A DNA stretch of 64,000 nucleotides, from positions 76,220,394-76,284,393 of the forward strand of contig OX439035.1 in NCBI GenBank assembly GCA_949317995.1. The letters run 5' to 3'. The DNA comes from Acholoe squamosa (Eukaryota; Annelida; Polychaeta; Phyllodocida; Polynoidae). This document shows positions 1 to 13,500 of the stretch, piece after piece. The position numbers and the translations under genes are program-made. Under the pieces are notes generated by a model. The model saw only the letters and a program-made list of their open reading frames with translations, made no database searches and had not been told where the DNA came from. The number at the start of each line of letters is the position of its first letter. Positions within the stretch are counted from its first letter, which is position 1.

Positions 1-150
1 AAATACTAAAACTACATCTCATGGGTCATCTTATGTGAAAAACAAATTCTTAAAACAAATTATCTTAAATCACTAGAATCTAGACTAAAACAGGGGTTTC
101 TACAACAGCCTATTGCAATACTTCATGTATAAGGTGCACCTGGTATATTA

Positions 151-316
151 AGGGGACGGCAGATGGGGCTGACTGGGTCGGGCAATCATGATGTCAGAGG
201 CATCTGTGGGGATATTCAATCTGGTCGGTCAGTATCAAACATGTTTGATATCCCCGATCCGATCCAATTGAATGTCCTTAGTTACCAACCGAATCTGGCC
301 CGTCTGCGGTGACCCT
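151..316. mobile_element. MITE-like element, family A (copy 1)
   Basis: A short element starts near GACGGCAGATGGG and ends with CCCGTCTGCGGTGACC, which are imperfect inverted termini. Its centre holds AGTATCAAACATGTTTGATA, a palindrome. A second copy with the same ends and the same centre lies at 42703-42867, so this is a family and not a chance hairpin. It has no coding capacity. The superfamily is not recognised. Confidence 0.7.
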
Positions 317-670
317 AAAAGGCAAACCCTAAGTAAATGGAAAGGCTAAAGGGTACATCTGGTACTTGATTTTTATATTAGTAGTAAATTTATTTAAAAT
401 AACTTTGTCTATATGGTGCAAACAGACTTTGAAACAATCCAAGCTACTCTATCTACAAGACATAATAATAGGCCTAAAGTTATTGCAATAATACCGAAAC
501 CTCACTGTTATTTGGAGTTGGCCAATGCAGACAAGTATAGGTATTCATGCCTCCTCACAACCTGAAGTTGTTAAATTGATGATGGAAAATAGTCACACTA
601 ACAACACAATGTTGTCTTATTGACAACTTAGATGGTCAGAATGACAACACGAGGTCATCAATTTGACCAA

Positions 671-915
671 CCTGGAGGGTCTTCCCTAAAAAGAAACGTG
701 AACCCGAAAGAAAACGTTTAGATAATCGTTTCGGTTAAACGTGCACGTTTTTTGGGTTTTTCTTTTTACATTTCAAAAAGAGTTTTCCATGCATTTTGCT
801 GTTAGAATATTTGTCAATACTATGAAAACGTGTAAGGCCATGCACGTTATCATCAGCACTCTCTGAAAATATTTCAGAGGTTATTCCTCGTCATGTTTTA
901 GCAAGACCCTCCAGG
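671..915. mobile_element. MITE-like element with 13-bp inverted ends
   Basis: CCTGGAGGGTCTT at 671-683 is exactly inverted as AAGACCCTCCAGG at 903-915. The interior is AT-rich and contains a smaller palindromic stretch around 700-755 (AACGTGCACGTT core). No open frame is visible. A non-autonomous DNA element is the simplest reading. Confidence 0.5.
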
Positions 916-2786
916 TCTGTAGTTTTAGGAATTGCCAATTTCAGGACCTAAAGTCGTCTGCACTGAAGAGTTTCAGATCTGCCAGAGTTTTCAATGAACT
1001 ATCAGTAGTGGAAGATTTGATACTTTACTGTGGTGATCAACGATACAATTAAGGTAGGTTGTCACGTTGCACATCGGTGGATCTTCTGCAATGCAAGGAG
1101 ATAACAGTTTTAAATTTGAGTTTTTGATTTTAACTACCCATATATATGTATATTTTTCTGATACATTTACTAAAGATGTTTTAGGTGTAAGATCCGGCAA
1201 GTGCATTGTCTTCAGCATATTTTCAGCCATTGAGAGAAACACACAGAGCTGAGTATTGGTAGGAACAGGAGAGGAATTTTAGAATCCATCTAATATTTTC
1301 GATGTCAGAATATCTGTTTGTCCATGCAAGCCATGGTCCAAATCAGTTTTTCTTTTGGTTTCAAGTTACCTAGAAGCTGAGAAAATCAAATTGGAAATAT
1401 TGGATATGGGTATTTTGGGAAAACTAGTTTGTAGTGTGAATGGTGTCTGAAACTGTGATCGGGAGTTGGTGTCTGCAGGCAGTCTGACAAAGCCAGTTTA
1501 GGCTGAGTAACAACTGGGCCTGCACACTGCAGCTAAGAGTAGGCAGGGTTGTAAGCACACTAGGGTCTGTAAATAGATCATGTCCTGAAAGAACAGTCTG
1601 TACAGGTGCAGAGGGTTGTCTGGTCACACTGTAAATAGCACCAATTAAGACACATGTTTGAGTGTGCCTGTACCAAAAGAAAACCATAGAAGGGGACCCC
1701 CAGGAGGCCCCTCACAGAGGTCCCTTTTCCTGTGTTGATCCACATATGCACATGAAATCCTCATTAGCTTGTAGGGGCTTGTATCAAATAACTACTCCAT
1801 AAGATATGTGTTGTAAGTCATACTTAGGTACACCCCTGTTATGTGAATAATACTGAATGGTGAATATTGGGTTCAGTATGCACCATGAAAGGTATACCAA
1901 TTGATAAATCACATTCAATAGACTATATAGCTCAGCTTGATCTTTTTACAGATGTTTTGTTTTTGGCATCCAGTTCATTGTCCTTCAAATAAGCCAGATA
2001 ACATTCTGTAATCTATTAAGTTAAGGTCACTGTTAGACCAAAATCAGGAGGTGTGTGGGAACTCCTCTGTGCACAAAATATAGAGGCCTTACCTGTTAGC
2101 CTGCCACCTAGTGCCCTCTCCTGTACTTAGTATTGGGGATAGATCTCTGATATTTTGTATGAGCAGGGTACTCATAGGGAACTAACTTAAGGCCATGTTA
2201 CAAGTATGTTTGTACAAAATCAAAGAAGTTATGGTCATGTTGCCGGATCTTACATTGCCATAAAATCCTCAATATATAAAATTTCCTCAAAATACACAAA
2301 TAATATCTTAAGCTTCACTCTAAAATCTTTGTCTCAATCATTTGACAGCTAGAAATGGATGTTTAAGATAGACATTGGCCCCTGAACTTGGCTCTGCTCT
2401 CCATTATGCTAGCTTACATAAGAAAAATGTGGTTGTGAGATTGAGAAAAACCTGATATTTCACGACCTGAAATCATCCAAATCCATTACTTGAAAAAATC
2501 ACTTTTAGATCTAAGTGTCCACTATACAGTGGTAACTTCGAAATTAGCTAATGAGAGCTAGGTAATTTTCTGGATCAGTGTGACATAAGGAGCGAAAGTT
2601 AAGATCCCTCGTAATGATTATTTCAATTTTGATAGTTACATTTACCTGATCAAAATGCAAGCCATTGTGCTTCTATTTATTTAGTATTGGTTGTCTTGTA
2701 AATGTGTATGGGTTGGATTTTCGATTTATGTACAATATGGGCCAGAGGATCATAACTAGTGAAAGGCAATATCAATTAAATGCATT
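916..2786. other. No gene seen (about 1.9 kb)
   Basis: No convincing exon, RNA gene or long repeat was found on either strand. The open frames here are short, have no domain signature and lack sensible splice context. The missing 3' exons of the minus-strand channel gene, including the second transmembrane helix, should lie somewhere below 4398. They could be here or beyond the window edge, but none was recognised. Confidence 0.5.
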
Positions 2787-3110
<324 letters not shown>

Positions 3111-3741
3111 ATTCTCAAAATAATAGTACTTTCCTCTATTACTCTCAGAATACATTCCAAAGTCATTTTATGGATGCTCTTAGGTAGAGTCAACATGATA
3201 GTTATAATACATTGGCAAATATTGGCAGTGCAGTCCGAAGACCGACCTGCTGGTTAAAAGTCTGGCAATGATCAGAATTGTATTGACCAAAAAGTATCCA
3301 GTCAACAGTGAACTAATGTTTCACAAAGCTGTTTACTAACTGTCTGTGGTCCGTGTTCCTGAATACAGTTTTGAGTTTGAGTTTTTACAAGTTTATTGGC
3401 AGAAATCATACATGTACGTTTTTCAGATCGGCCAAAACACAGCAACAGGAAAGAAATAGTGTAGCGCTCAATCAGGTTGTACAAAGTTACATCAGGCAGG
3501 CATCATTTTGGGTGTAGATCATTACGATATTACTAAAAACATAACTAAAGCCTCTTAGGGGCTGTATGTATCACCATTGATTTGCAGAAGTCGATAATCC
3601 GCAGGCAGCGTGTATATTACATCTTTCAAAAATAATTACGTAGTCTATCAAGTGACGGTTATACACCAAATACATTCAGATTTTGTTCATGAATTCTTTC
3701 TTACTGCCTATCTGCTAAGTATTTGCATCCAATTTGTCCCA

Positions 3742-3850
3742 ACCCAGTGGGCACACAACATATATCAATGTTGATTCAATGTTGATTCAATGTTGATCTT
3801 TGTTGATCAACAATATTTGAACATTGATTCAACATTATGTGCCCACTGGG
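3742..3850. mobile_element. Small MITE-like element with 'CCCAGTGGGCAC' ends
   Basis: CCCAGTGGGCACACAACAT on the left is mirrored by ATGTGCCCACTGGG on the right, about 108 bp apart. The interior consists of short repeats of AATGTTGATTC in both orientations. No coding content. The flanks 3111-3741 and 3851-4397 show nothing else that I can support. Confidence 0.65.
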
Positions 3851-4397
3851 AAAGGACACACCCCCTGTACAGTGGTGACTTATCATACGTCAAACACCTG
3901 GATCTGGATACCTTTAACTGTTTTTTAACATTGCCGCGCAAGTTCCTGGCAGGGAGTTTGACACAGTTTGGATCACAAGATACATCATACATCATAGATA
4001 GTAAGTTCTTATCATGCCTAACCTTTAACATTTTCATGTAAGTTCTAACATGGAGATCATATATAGATATATCCCAGGTATTAAAGATTCGAAGACACCT
4101 GCATCATTCTCACACAGATTAATCAACGGAATAACCATCTATTTTACTTCGAAGTCGCCAAAACGTTGTTTAAGAGCACTTATAATGACCTTCATTCATA
4201 TATTCAATTTTGATTTCTCTCAGACAAATATGATTTACAATATTAATGTAATCTAAATGTGGCACAGACTGACTGTCAATATTGAAATGAAACAGTGAAC
4301 ACACACAGGTCCAGTAATGCGTGGATAAGCATTATTGATCAAACTAAAACATACATTATCTAATTGAGGCAACATAGAGTTGATCTGAATAAAATAC

Positions 4398-4554
4398 CTG
4401 TATTGTAGCCAGGCATGTAGGCGTCTCTGCAGCTACATTGCTCAACCATAGCTGCTGTCTCCCTCTCCCTAATACAGGCTGAATAGGTGTAGTTCCCGCC
4501 ATACTTAAGTTGTCCCTGCTCGCATCTCCCCCATGGGTGGCCCAGGGACTTGGT
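4398..4554 (-). CDS. Channel exon: cysteine-rich thumb segment
   Basis: Reads HPWGRCEQGQLKYGGNYTYS, then ACIRERETAAMVEQCSCRDA and YMPG. It matches the family's P-x-G-x-C ... Y-S-x-x-x-C ... C-x-C ... Y-M-P-G pattern. It ends in phase 1 (ACA G^GTATTT). No following exon with the C-x-C-P-x-P-C block or TM2 was recognised downstream, so the gene is recorded as 3'-incomplete. Confidence 0.88.
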
Positions 4555-7500
4555 CTGGATAGAGAAATACACATCATATTAAAGGTGGATTTTTTTCTAT
4601 TGAAATTACCATTAGATAGAGTGAGTAAACATGGAAGGGAGGCTGTGACCCGTCAGCTGTGTTCAGAATAAATATCAATGTGTTTTTTTTTTATTATCAA
4701 TTTAGAGAGACATTGTTAATAATGAAGGCAATGTACTTACCTGACTCAGTCTAACAGCTACAAGTCCATGCAGTCCTGGGGCTACGGCAAATCCAAGGTC
4801 ACGCACAAAGGGAACCTCCCCTTGGTCATATAGAAACATCTGATGGTCGTAAAATGGCATTTTTATTTCGAATGTCTAAATGATTGCGATTTTAATGTTG
4901 CAATTGAAGCTCTTCATCTGTAAACACGGATTAACCCCTATGGATTACTTTGCCTTGAAGTGTGATATTATGATGGTTATCAAAATATATATTTATTTAT
5001 AAACATTCCATAATAGGTCTTATTCTACAGCAGCTTTATTCACCTGGAAAATTTCAATCATCAAAGATCATAAGGCTAGATAGTGCTTTCTCACAAATTT
5101 TGAAAAGTGATGTTTTCCAACTTTGTTTAGACTTCAAACTATGCCCACTGCTTCCATATCGCAAAGGGAAAAAAAGTTCTGATGGGGAGAACATGTCTTG
5201 TTTAACATGGAACAATGGAAATTACCCATTATATCGATGCTCCAATCGCTCACCCTGCTTGTCAATAGAATACATTGACCTTACCTTGACCCCCGCATCA
5301 GGCTGTGGACCATGCATGTACTCGTATTGCTCCACATTTAGTATAAGCTGCAGTCCAGAAGACGCTCCTGAAGGTTGAAATAAATTTCATCCATTAAGTA
5401 TTTTGTATGGTTATTTGTAGAATCAAAACAGGCGTTGTTAAAATGGCATGCTCATCACTTAGTGGTGAATTTTCCTTCCTTTTGCAATTGGTGGCCGCTT
5501 GTTTCTCTCGTTTGAAAGAATATTCTTTATTAAATCAATTTGGATCATTTTCTATTTGGGACCACAATCTGAACATATTATGTGGCGTGGATAATGAAAA
5601 AGGGGATTCATTGTCAATGCCAAAATTATCAGAAAGTGCCATGTGAACGTTTTGCCTCATATATATCTGCATAGGTAAAACAATTTAGAAACTTTCTTTT
5701 TCGATATTAATTTTTCAAAGTTTAGTGGATGGAAAATCTGTACTTTGATGATCGGTTTAAGGGTTCTGTCAGTGACAGCGGAAATAATGCATGCCATATA
5801 ATTGTAGGATTTCTTTTAGTGTTAGGGTGATTCTAGCTTATTTTAAGCTCCTTTCTTAGACCATACACTCACATTCCCAGTACTAAAGCATAGCACGATG
5901 GTTAATATGATGGTTTGGTTGTTGAATTCTTCCCCTGTCCTAACCCCACCCCTACCACCCCCCATTGAACAGCCTGTGGGGTTATATTGCAGTTATCTTC
6001 AATTTGCATCTACTCCCACATCTCTTAGAGGAGAATTTCACTAGACAGAGTTCAAGATTATGTTAGACTCCTAGAACCCTAGAGGGTAAATTTGAAATGA
6101 AGGTCTTCGATATAGTGAAAAGTACATGTTTATAATTTACTTCTTCCCCGCATAATTTCATGAGATGAAAATCGTTAAGGTACAATTTGCATCTTTTCGT
6201 GAAGCTTACCAGTATTGGCTGTTTCCAGCTTCTCTGAGCTGTGGTGGCCAGCATTAAGGGTGTGACATAGGCCATAGTCAGTTATCTCTGTTGTGAAATC
6301 AACAATTGAGCATGATGAACCTGCCCAAGTGCACCTACAATAAAAAAATAAATAAAAAGTATACGATATTGTAAAATATTTCGATTTTGTACTTATTCTA
6401 ACTGTTCATCTTCAATGATTTTGTTGCATTTTTCTCACTCATGCTGCCAACACATTAAATAGATATGACAGGTTTGTTCTGTGTATTCACCCGTTAAGCA
6501 TATTCTGAATATTCCCCATCAGTGTGTCCCGTATATCATCCATATCGATAGTATTCGAGGAATGAAACAGTGGAATCGACTTGTAAACAAAAGCCCAACA
6601 GTCACAACCAACCAAAAAAAGATTTCATGGGGGCTTTGAGATTTTTGCTATTTGAAGGAGTTATAGAGAGAGTCGTTAATAGCGGCAAATGAGGTTGATC
6701 TGATGTTGGCTAATTGTGAAAAAAAACTTCCCCTTGCCATGTGAAAAATTCTAAATTTCAACTTCATGTCTCATATACATGTAATTGGCCCTCATTTGGT
6801 CCAGTATAACTTGGCCCGGGGTGCACCATACCTCTATCCCGTGGATCTTATATGGTGAAAAAATCAATAATGATTGGTGAACGTTTCGTATATAATTATA
6901 CTAGCCCATAGAACATGTCGGCAGACTGGTGTCCTGCTTCAGTGTAGAATTGGGTGATGTTTTCTGTACGCTGATCCATAGTTGTTGAAGCTAAAACAAA
7001 GAATTTGGTATTTTTATATAACTTAAAACTTCGTGTATGAGCCGCAGGTTATATTGGGGGAGGGGGCATGGCTATAGTCAGTCACGTTGATGAAGGGAAT
7101 GCTACTCGATCACGATGAAAAAACAGTAATCTGGGGTTCGCTTTTGTTTCTAGACTCTGTAAACTCTTGGATCGTCCCCTCCCAAGTTAAAAAAGTGGGA
7201 TATTGAAATAGTTCATTTTTGAAATATATAGTCCATCTCAGTCAATTACTCCGGGGCACACTAGAATGTACGCTGTGCCAGTAATAGGAAATCCAGAATT
7301 GAATTAGCCTTATTTCGAATTTATTTAAAAATACAACAAAAAAACAATATGGCCCTCAGTAGCCAGGAATGGGTATTTTAAGCACAAATAACCGAAAAAA
7401 ATAAGGGGGAGGTCATTCACAACTGCGGCCTTTTTACTGAATAAGGATGGAGGACAATTTCTGAGTAAATTGAGTTGATGCTTGAGTAAGAAAAGATATT

Positions 7501-10500
7501 CGACATATCTCTACTAGATTTTTAGATCCTGTAAGTTAAACATATATACCCTTATTCAGTGGCTGATAATATTGGGAAAAATTGATAAATTGGCATCTTG
7601 CCACTCTAAAAGAGAATGATAACAGTCAGCAGTCGTTAAAATCAGCTTTTAGCAATACCATTACACCCAACATATTCAATAAACATCCTAGTATTCTATG
7701 TTGTTTCAGCCTGTGGCCCATGGAGTGTCAATATGATTACCTGGAATAAGTTCACTGATATCTCTGATGACAGGGAGGTCATCCTTTCCTGGATCCATAT
7801 GACCTGTGTCAACTGCAAATATACAATCATATTTTAAGTACATTTATCCCACCTTGGGCACAGAGAATGCGCCTTCAAGAGGTACACAAACTATGATTTG
7901 TGACATGTGTTTTAGATTCCAGATGCTTTATGATGGGTAGGGCAGCACCAAAAAGATGCCACTCATCATGAAAGCTGTAAATCCCCCCATCCGCCATACC
8001 CCTTTCCAAAGATTAGAAGAAAGTTGGAAAATATCAAGTTAATCCGATTTTAATTGCATCTGTTAAATCCTACATCTTCATCTACTCTCTCAGCCCGAAT
8101 TGTAATGCGGCTATATATAGCCCTGTAAATAGGCAGTAGAACCACTTGGTAAGTGGGTTCATGCCTACACTAGCTACTGTTCAAAAACAATGATTGTGCT
8201 GTATATCTACGTGCCGGGCTGAGAGTGTGATGATGAATATGCAACTTTCTACAATGCAATCTAGTAACTTGGGAGAAACCTTCATTCTTCTAATGTTGAT
8301 GTGCCTAAGAAGACACCGAAGAAGATATTCACCAACCCCTACCACTTTCAAGTTTCTGAATCTCCCACTGTATAACGATGAATAGGAGCGTAAAATATGG
8401 TATACCTGATGGACATATCCTTAAGTCCTCGTCCTCGCCAGTGGTGCAGTCGTTAACGCCATTGCAAACTAACCACGTTGGGATGCATTGTCCGTCATTG
8501 CACAAGAAATCATCGCAGATCATTATGACTGGAACCTCCGCTGTGATATCAAAATTTTATCTGTAATATCTTAAACTCCATGTAACATTGAGGAGGAAAA
8601 ACAAAGACTGAGGTGGTAAATACTTTTCTTCGTGAAATATGTATAGGATTCAGTATGGAGGCCTAGTGGAGCCACCATCTTGAATTTCGCTGGTTGAGCT
8701 AAAACCCACTGATAAGGCTTACCATGATGGGTACCTAGTCCCTGGTTAACACCCACTTCCAGGGACATGCTGGTCCCACCTTATCAGTGTGGGTTGCAGG
8801 AACCAGCTCCAGACCAGCTAGTGGCCAATACAGTAGGCTCACTATGAATATGATGCATCTTTATTCTTGCCTGTAAGTATACATCCCCTGTAACAAAATT
8901 ATTATGCATTTTAACACTATTCCTCCAGTATAGGCACTTGTTGGGTGAGCCATGGGCCAATTTTGACCCTTGGTTCACCCAACCCTTGCTCATTACTCAT
9001 CATCGTTATATACGTGTATGATATTGACCTCCCTAACATGTGCTCCCCCTAATTTAAGACTCCCGCAACCCTTACCCCTTAACCAATGAAACTGAATACT
9101 TACCCTCACACACCCAGTCATCACCCAGGGTGATGCCTAATAGTACGACCTCATCCCCTGGAGATACCAAAGCCATTATCTTCAGACGGTAAGTCCCTTC
9201 CTGAAGCAGTAGGAATATGTTACCTCCAGATCCAGCTTCACCCTCCCACAGAATAGTATCATTGTCTAGGTGGTTTAGGATGGAGACCCGTGGTAAGTGC
9301 CATGTGCTAGGGCTGGTGCTTATGTTTAAGATAAGACAGTGCTGAGTGCCCGTGATAATCTTTGGAGACAGAAGGACAGCAGAGGCTCTGCCTCTTGCAT
9401 ATTCATTCCAATAGGAGGCCACCACCCCCTGACCTGAAAACAGAAAATCTCCCCTAGCATTTATAAAGATATAGTATGCTCTTTCATTCGAGTATCCTAA
9501 CTTGCACGCTTGGCTGTTAGGAGTGTGTTCTTGTTGTTACTTACTGATGATTTCACAGAGAACATCCAACATCGATTTGGCAAAATCTTCAAGGCAACTG
9601 CCCTCTAATCTGATTGCTTTTAAAATTCATCTAGATATTTGTAGAGACACTGTGACATGGATTTTGTATAAGATTAGACCACTTAAATTCTATTATATAG
9701 CAGATTTTATTATAATATATAGCATAGCCGTAAGTAAGACTCATCATTTGAGGCATCTAATAGAAATGTATAGATCTAGTTTACCATTTGACATGAGTGC
9801 CCAGTTGGCGCCTTGTGTAGATATGTCCAGATATCCACACATGTTCTCCTTTGTAAAAGAACAGTTGAACTGCTCATCTGAAACTGAATTACATAATAGC
9901 ATCCAAAATAGCATACATGAGAAACAGTACAAGCTCTGGAAAATATGAGTTCCATAAATTTATAGCTTGGCTTATCCACTTGTTCCATTTACAAAATCAC
10001 CTAAATTATACAGTTAACAAAAATGCGTTTCAGAACGTTTTTGAATGGTTTTGGACATGTATTATTTTGAGTTCAAACAATGTGTTTGCGGGCTTGGTAC
10101 TTCATTTCCCCAACACCAATAGATCTACTCACACTTGTCTTCACATGATCCATTGTTAATCTGCATTTTTGTAATCGCCACCATAATGGAAGCTGCTTCA
10201 GAGGAACAATTCACTTCTGCACTGACACCAATGTGACTACTACTTGGGATGGTTCCATATGCCCATACCCATGTGTCTTCCAAGTTTTTATTATATCCAG
10301 TCACATGCAGTAGTTCCCGTATATCCCCTTCCTCTTTGTATATGGAAAGGGTACAGAAGGCAGAGACAACCTTCAGCTGCAACTTTAGTCCAAAGCAAAG
10401 GTTCTCTGGCACATTAAACTTGGGCGAGATTAGCCTCTTAACTGAACTTGTTCCTACTAGGTCATCACTGACAAATACAAGGTTATCTGGAATAAAACAA

Positions 10501-13500
10501 AAAGTACATTAGAGAAAATTAGACTTCGATTCAAATACTTAAACCCAGCAATGTAAGGTCCCCAATGTAATACCATGGTTTATGCCATGGTAAAGTGCCA
10601 TTGACAATGAATTAAGCCATCATTATTGTATCCCACCATTGAATAACAAAGAATTTGAAACATAATCTGCACACTGCAAAAATGGTGTTTAGATCCTAAA
10701 CACAATTCTTAACATATTCTTGCAACGTTTTTGTAATCACATTAATTTCCTAAACATGTTTAGCCAAACAATGTGCTTAGCTCAAGTGTTTAGAAATCTA
10801 GGTATTTAGGTTCAGAATTTGTGTTTGGATATTAATGAAATTTTGCATTTAGATGTTTATGAATTTTTGTGTTTAGATGTCTAAGTGATTTAGTGGGAAG
10901 TGAGGGTATGCAGACATGTATCAATTAAAAAAATAAAGGAGTATCTTTTGTTTGTTTTCTCATTTACTGGAGGACATCAGCAGGTATTTACACTGCAAAG
11001 TCTCCGAAGGTGTCAGCTACAGCTATATACACATATATGTACACACTTCATTAGAATAGGAGACTTGAGGAAGTACAACAGGTTGGCAGGAAGGACATTG
11101 CTTCATACTTTACAAAATAACATGATATAGGTGTAAGTCATGGAGCTCATTGATTATTCTATGGTAATGATGGTGGTGTCAGTTGAATTCAGTTAAGGTT
11201 CTATTGTTGTTTATATTTTCATAACATTCAATGAAACAACACTATGATAAACAAGGAGTTTGGGGATATTTGTCACAACAATTGATTATAACTGTGTGCA
11301 GATAGTCCATTCAGAGGTAGTGCTGCTACCTGGTGTGGATTTGACATGCAAGTATCTAAACATATTGATGTTTAAATCTAAACACCTAATATTCAACTGT
11401 TTAAACTCTCAACGTCTGAACATGTTTAGCAAAAATGTTTATGTATTTAGAATAAAAGTGTTCTTTTCCTAAATGTGCAGTCGATGATATACCTAACTGA
11501 TATATATGTTTAGACTTTAAACATGTTTACACCTAAACATGTTTAAAATCTAAACACCATTTTTGCAGTGCACATGTATGGCTTTCTGTACCTCATGGAC
11601 ACTATGTATAGAGATGCTGGCCTATGGGGTATGATAAAAGGGAATGCTTCACACGCATTATCTGCTCAAAACCTGTAATTTGGTAGTGTAAAGGTAATGT
11701 ACTGGTAGTGTACAGGTAGTGTACAGGATTTCACAGGTAGTGCACGATCGTACAGGGTTGTACAACCCAAACATTTCGGCCATCTGATATGGGGCCATGT
11801 GGAATAGGGTCCAAAATGATTTCGGCCATGTGTTAGAGGGCATGTGACCAGGGGCTAAAATGATTTCTGCCACGTGCCCTAGAACGGTTTCCAGACTGTT
11901 TTTCCCCAGAACCCTTTAGCTTTGAGCTAATGTTGTGAGCACAGCAGCTCTAAATATCATAATGTTATATGTGTGTTACGTGTAGGCCTATACATTGAGC
12001 ATGAGAAAAGTTTAATATAAAATAGAGGAAGGAGATTTCCGACTCACCTCCCGCTGACCATTTCCATCCATTGACATCTGGATTGGAATCATCTCTATAA
12101 CCACAGATGTAACCATTCATGAAGTCACATGATAATGATAGTTCTGTAAAACAGCATTAGTTGACTTTAGGCAGTGACAAGTGGTTTGCAGTTTTGGCTT
12201 TAAAATCGATAAGGGATGTATGTGATTCTATGGCATCATGGTCTCTGAAAAGATTCCCACTATGCCCATGGTATTTAGAACTAATCACATTGAAGGAGAA
12301 CATACCTTTATGACATACATCCCAGCCTTCATCTGCAAAGTCTACGCAGTCCACATGACCATCACAAACAAGACTCTCGTCGATGCAAGTCATGTTCCTA
12401 CATGCGAAGCCTCTGCTGCATTCTGAAATGGAAAGACTACCATAATGTCGTGAAACCTGCTGCCAATGGAAAAGTTTTATTCATTTTTTGGCTGCACCTT
12501 ATCATTAAAGCAATGTTTAATAATGTGGAAAGGTGTACTCTAAATATTTACTGCACCAGCTCAAAAGCATTTGGCTGGCGAGGTTAACTCACAGCAAGTA
12601 CTGTTTTACGCAACTAAATCTCCATCGGATCTTCTACATACACATGTGGATATGCATGTTTCATTTTTTTTCAGTTTTCTATAATGATAGGGTGCAGCCG
12701 TGTACTCCCTACAGACCAGAAAAATATGAGACTCTCAGTCCATTAATAAAGATCATTATCAAGATCAAAATTTACCTCCCCAGCTTAATAAAGGTTCCAA
12801 CTAGGTTGAAAAACTTTCTCATACTAACCAATGGATGGTGGAATACAACTCCCTGTCTGTAAAGTAATATTGTCCACTGCCATATCACTGTAGTAGCTCC
12901 TGCCAAACACAGCCTCTATGAATATCCTGGTTTTCCTGTTGGCTGCAGGGATGTTCACTCTTAGCTGCTCCCAATTATGGTGCTCTGTGCCACTCACCAA
13001 CATGACAGGATGTTTTTCATACTTGTTGAACTGCTGATATATACGGATTATACCCATAGCATCAGGAAAGATAGCATCACGACCAGTGTAGATGTTGATA
13101 GTAAGGCACTGATGGGATGATTGGTTTGAAGGTGGGATAATGGGGCTGATGAAACCAATCCTCTGTTTGTAGGCTAAGGTCACAGAGCCAGAGTCCAAGT
13201 AAAGGTAATGACCTAATTCGTCACCAAGAATAAAAAATTTAAAATAAAGGATTAAGCATAAAATTCAATGTCATCTATCTAAGGTAAGTAACCTTATGAC
13301 ATAATATGCAATACAAATGTATGATTCATTGATTGAAACTAGTTGCATGGTTTTACATTTAGGTTTCACATGGTCCAACAGGTAATAATAATTCAATATT
13401 TATCAAGTCTAGGTATATTTGATACCAACCTACAGTTTGTATTGCATGAGCAATAGTATTTGTCTTGGTCTGGTTCTATACTAGTAGGTGTCTACTTAAC

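Noticed and set aside
3807-4037. Minus-strand ORF with CDPNC as the next channel exon
   Set aside because: It lacks the family C-x-C-P-x-P-C block, its possible splice sites give wrong phases and part of it is the MITE at 3742.
8329-8523. A single 64-residue ORF as a stand-alone gene
   Set aside because: It is one LDLa exon of the channel. The extra residues at its end are intron read-through past the donor at 8405.
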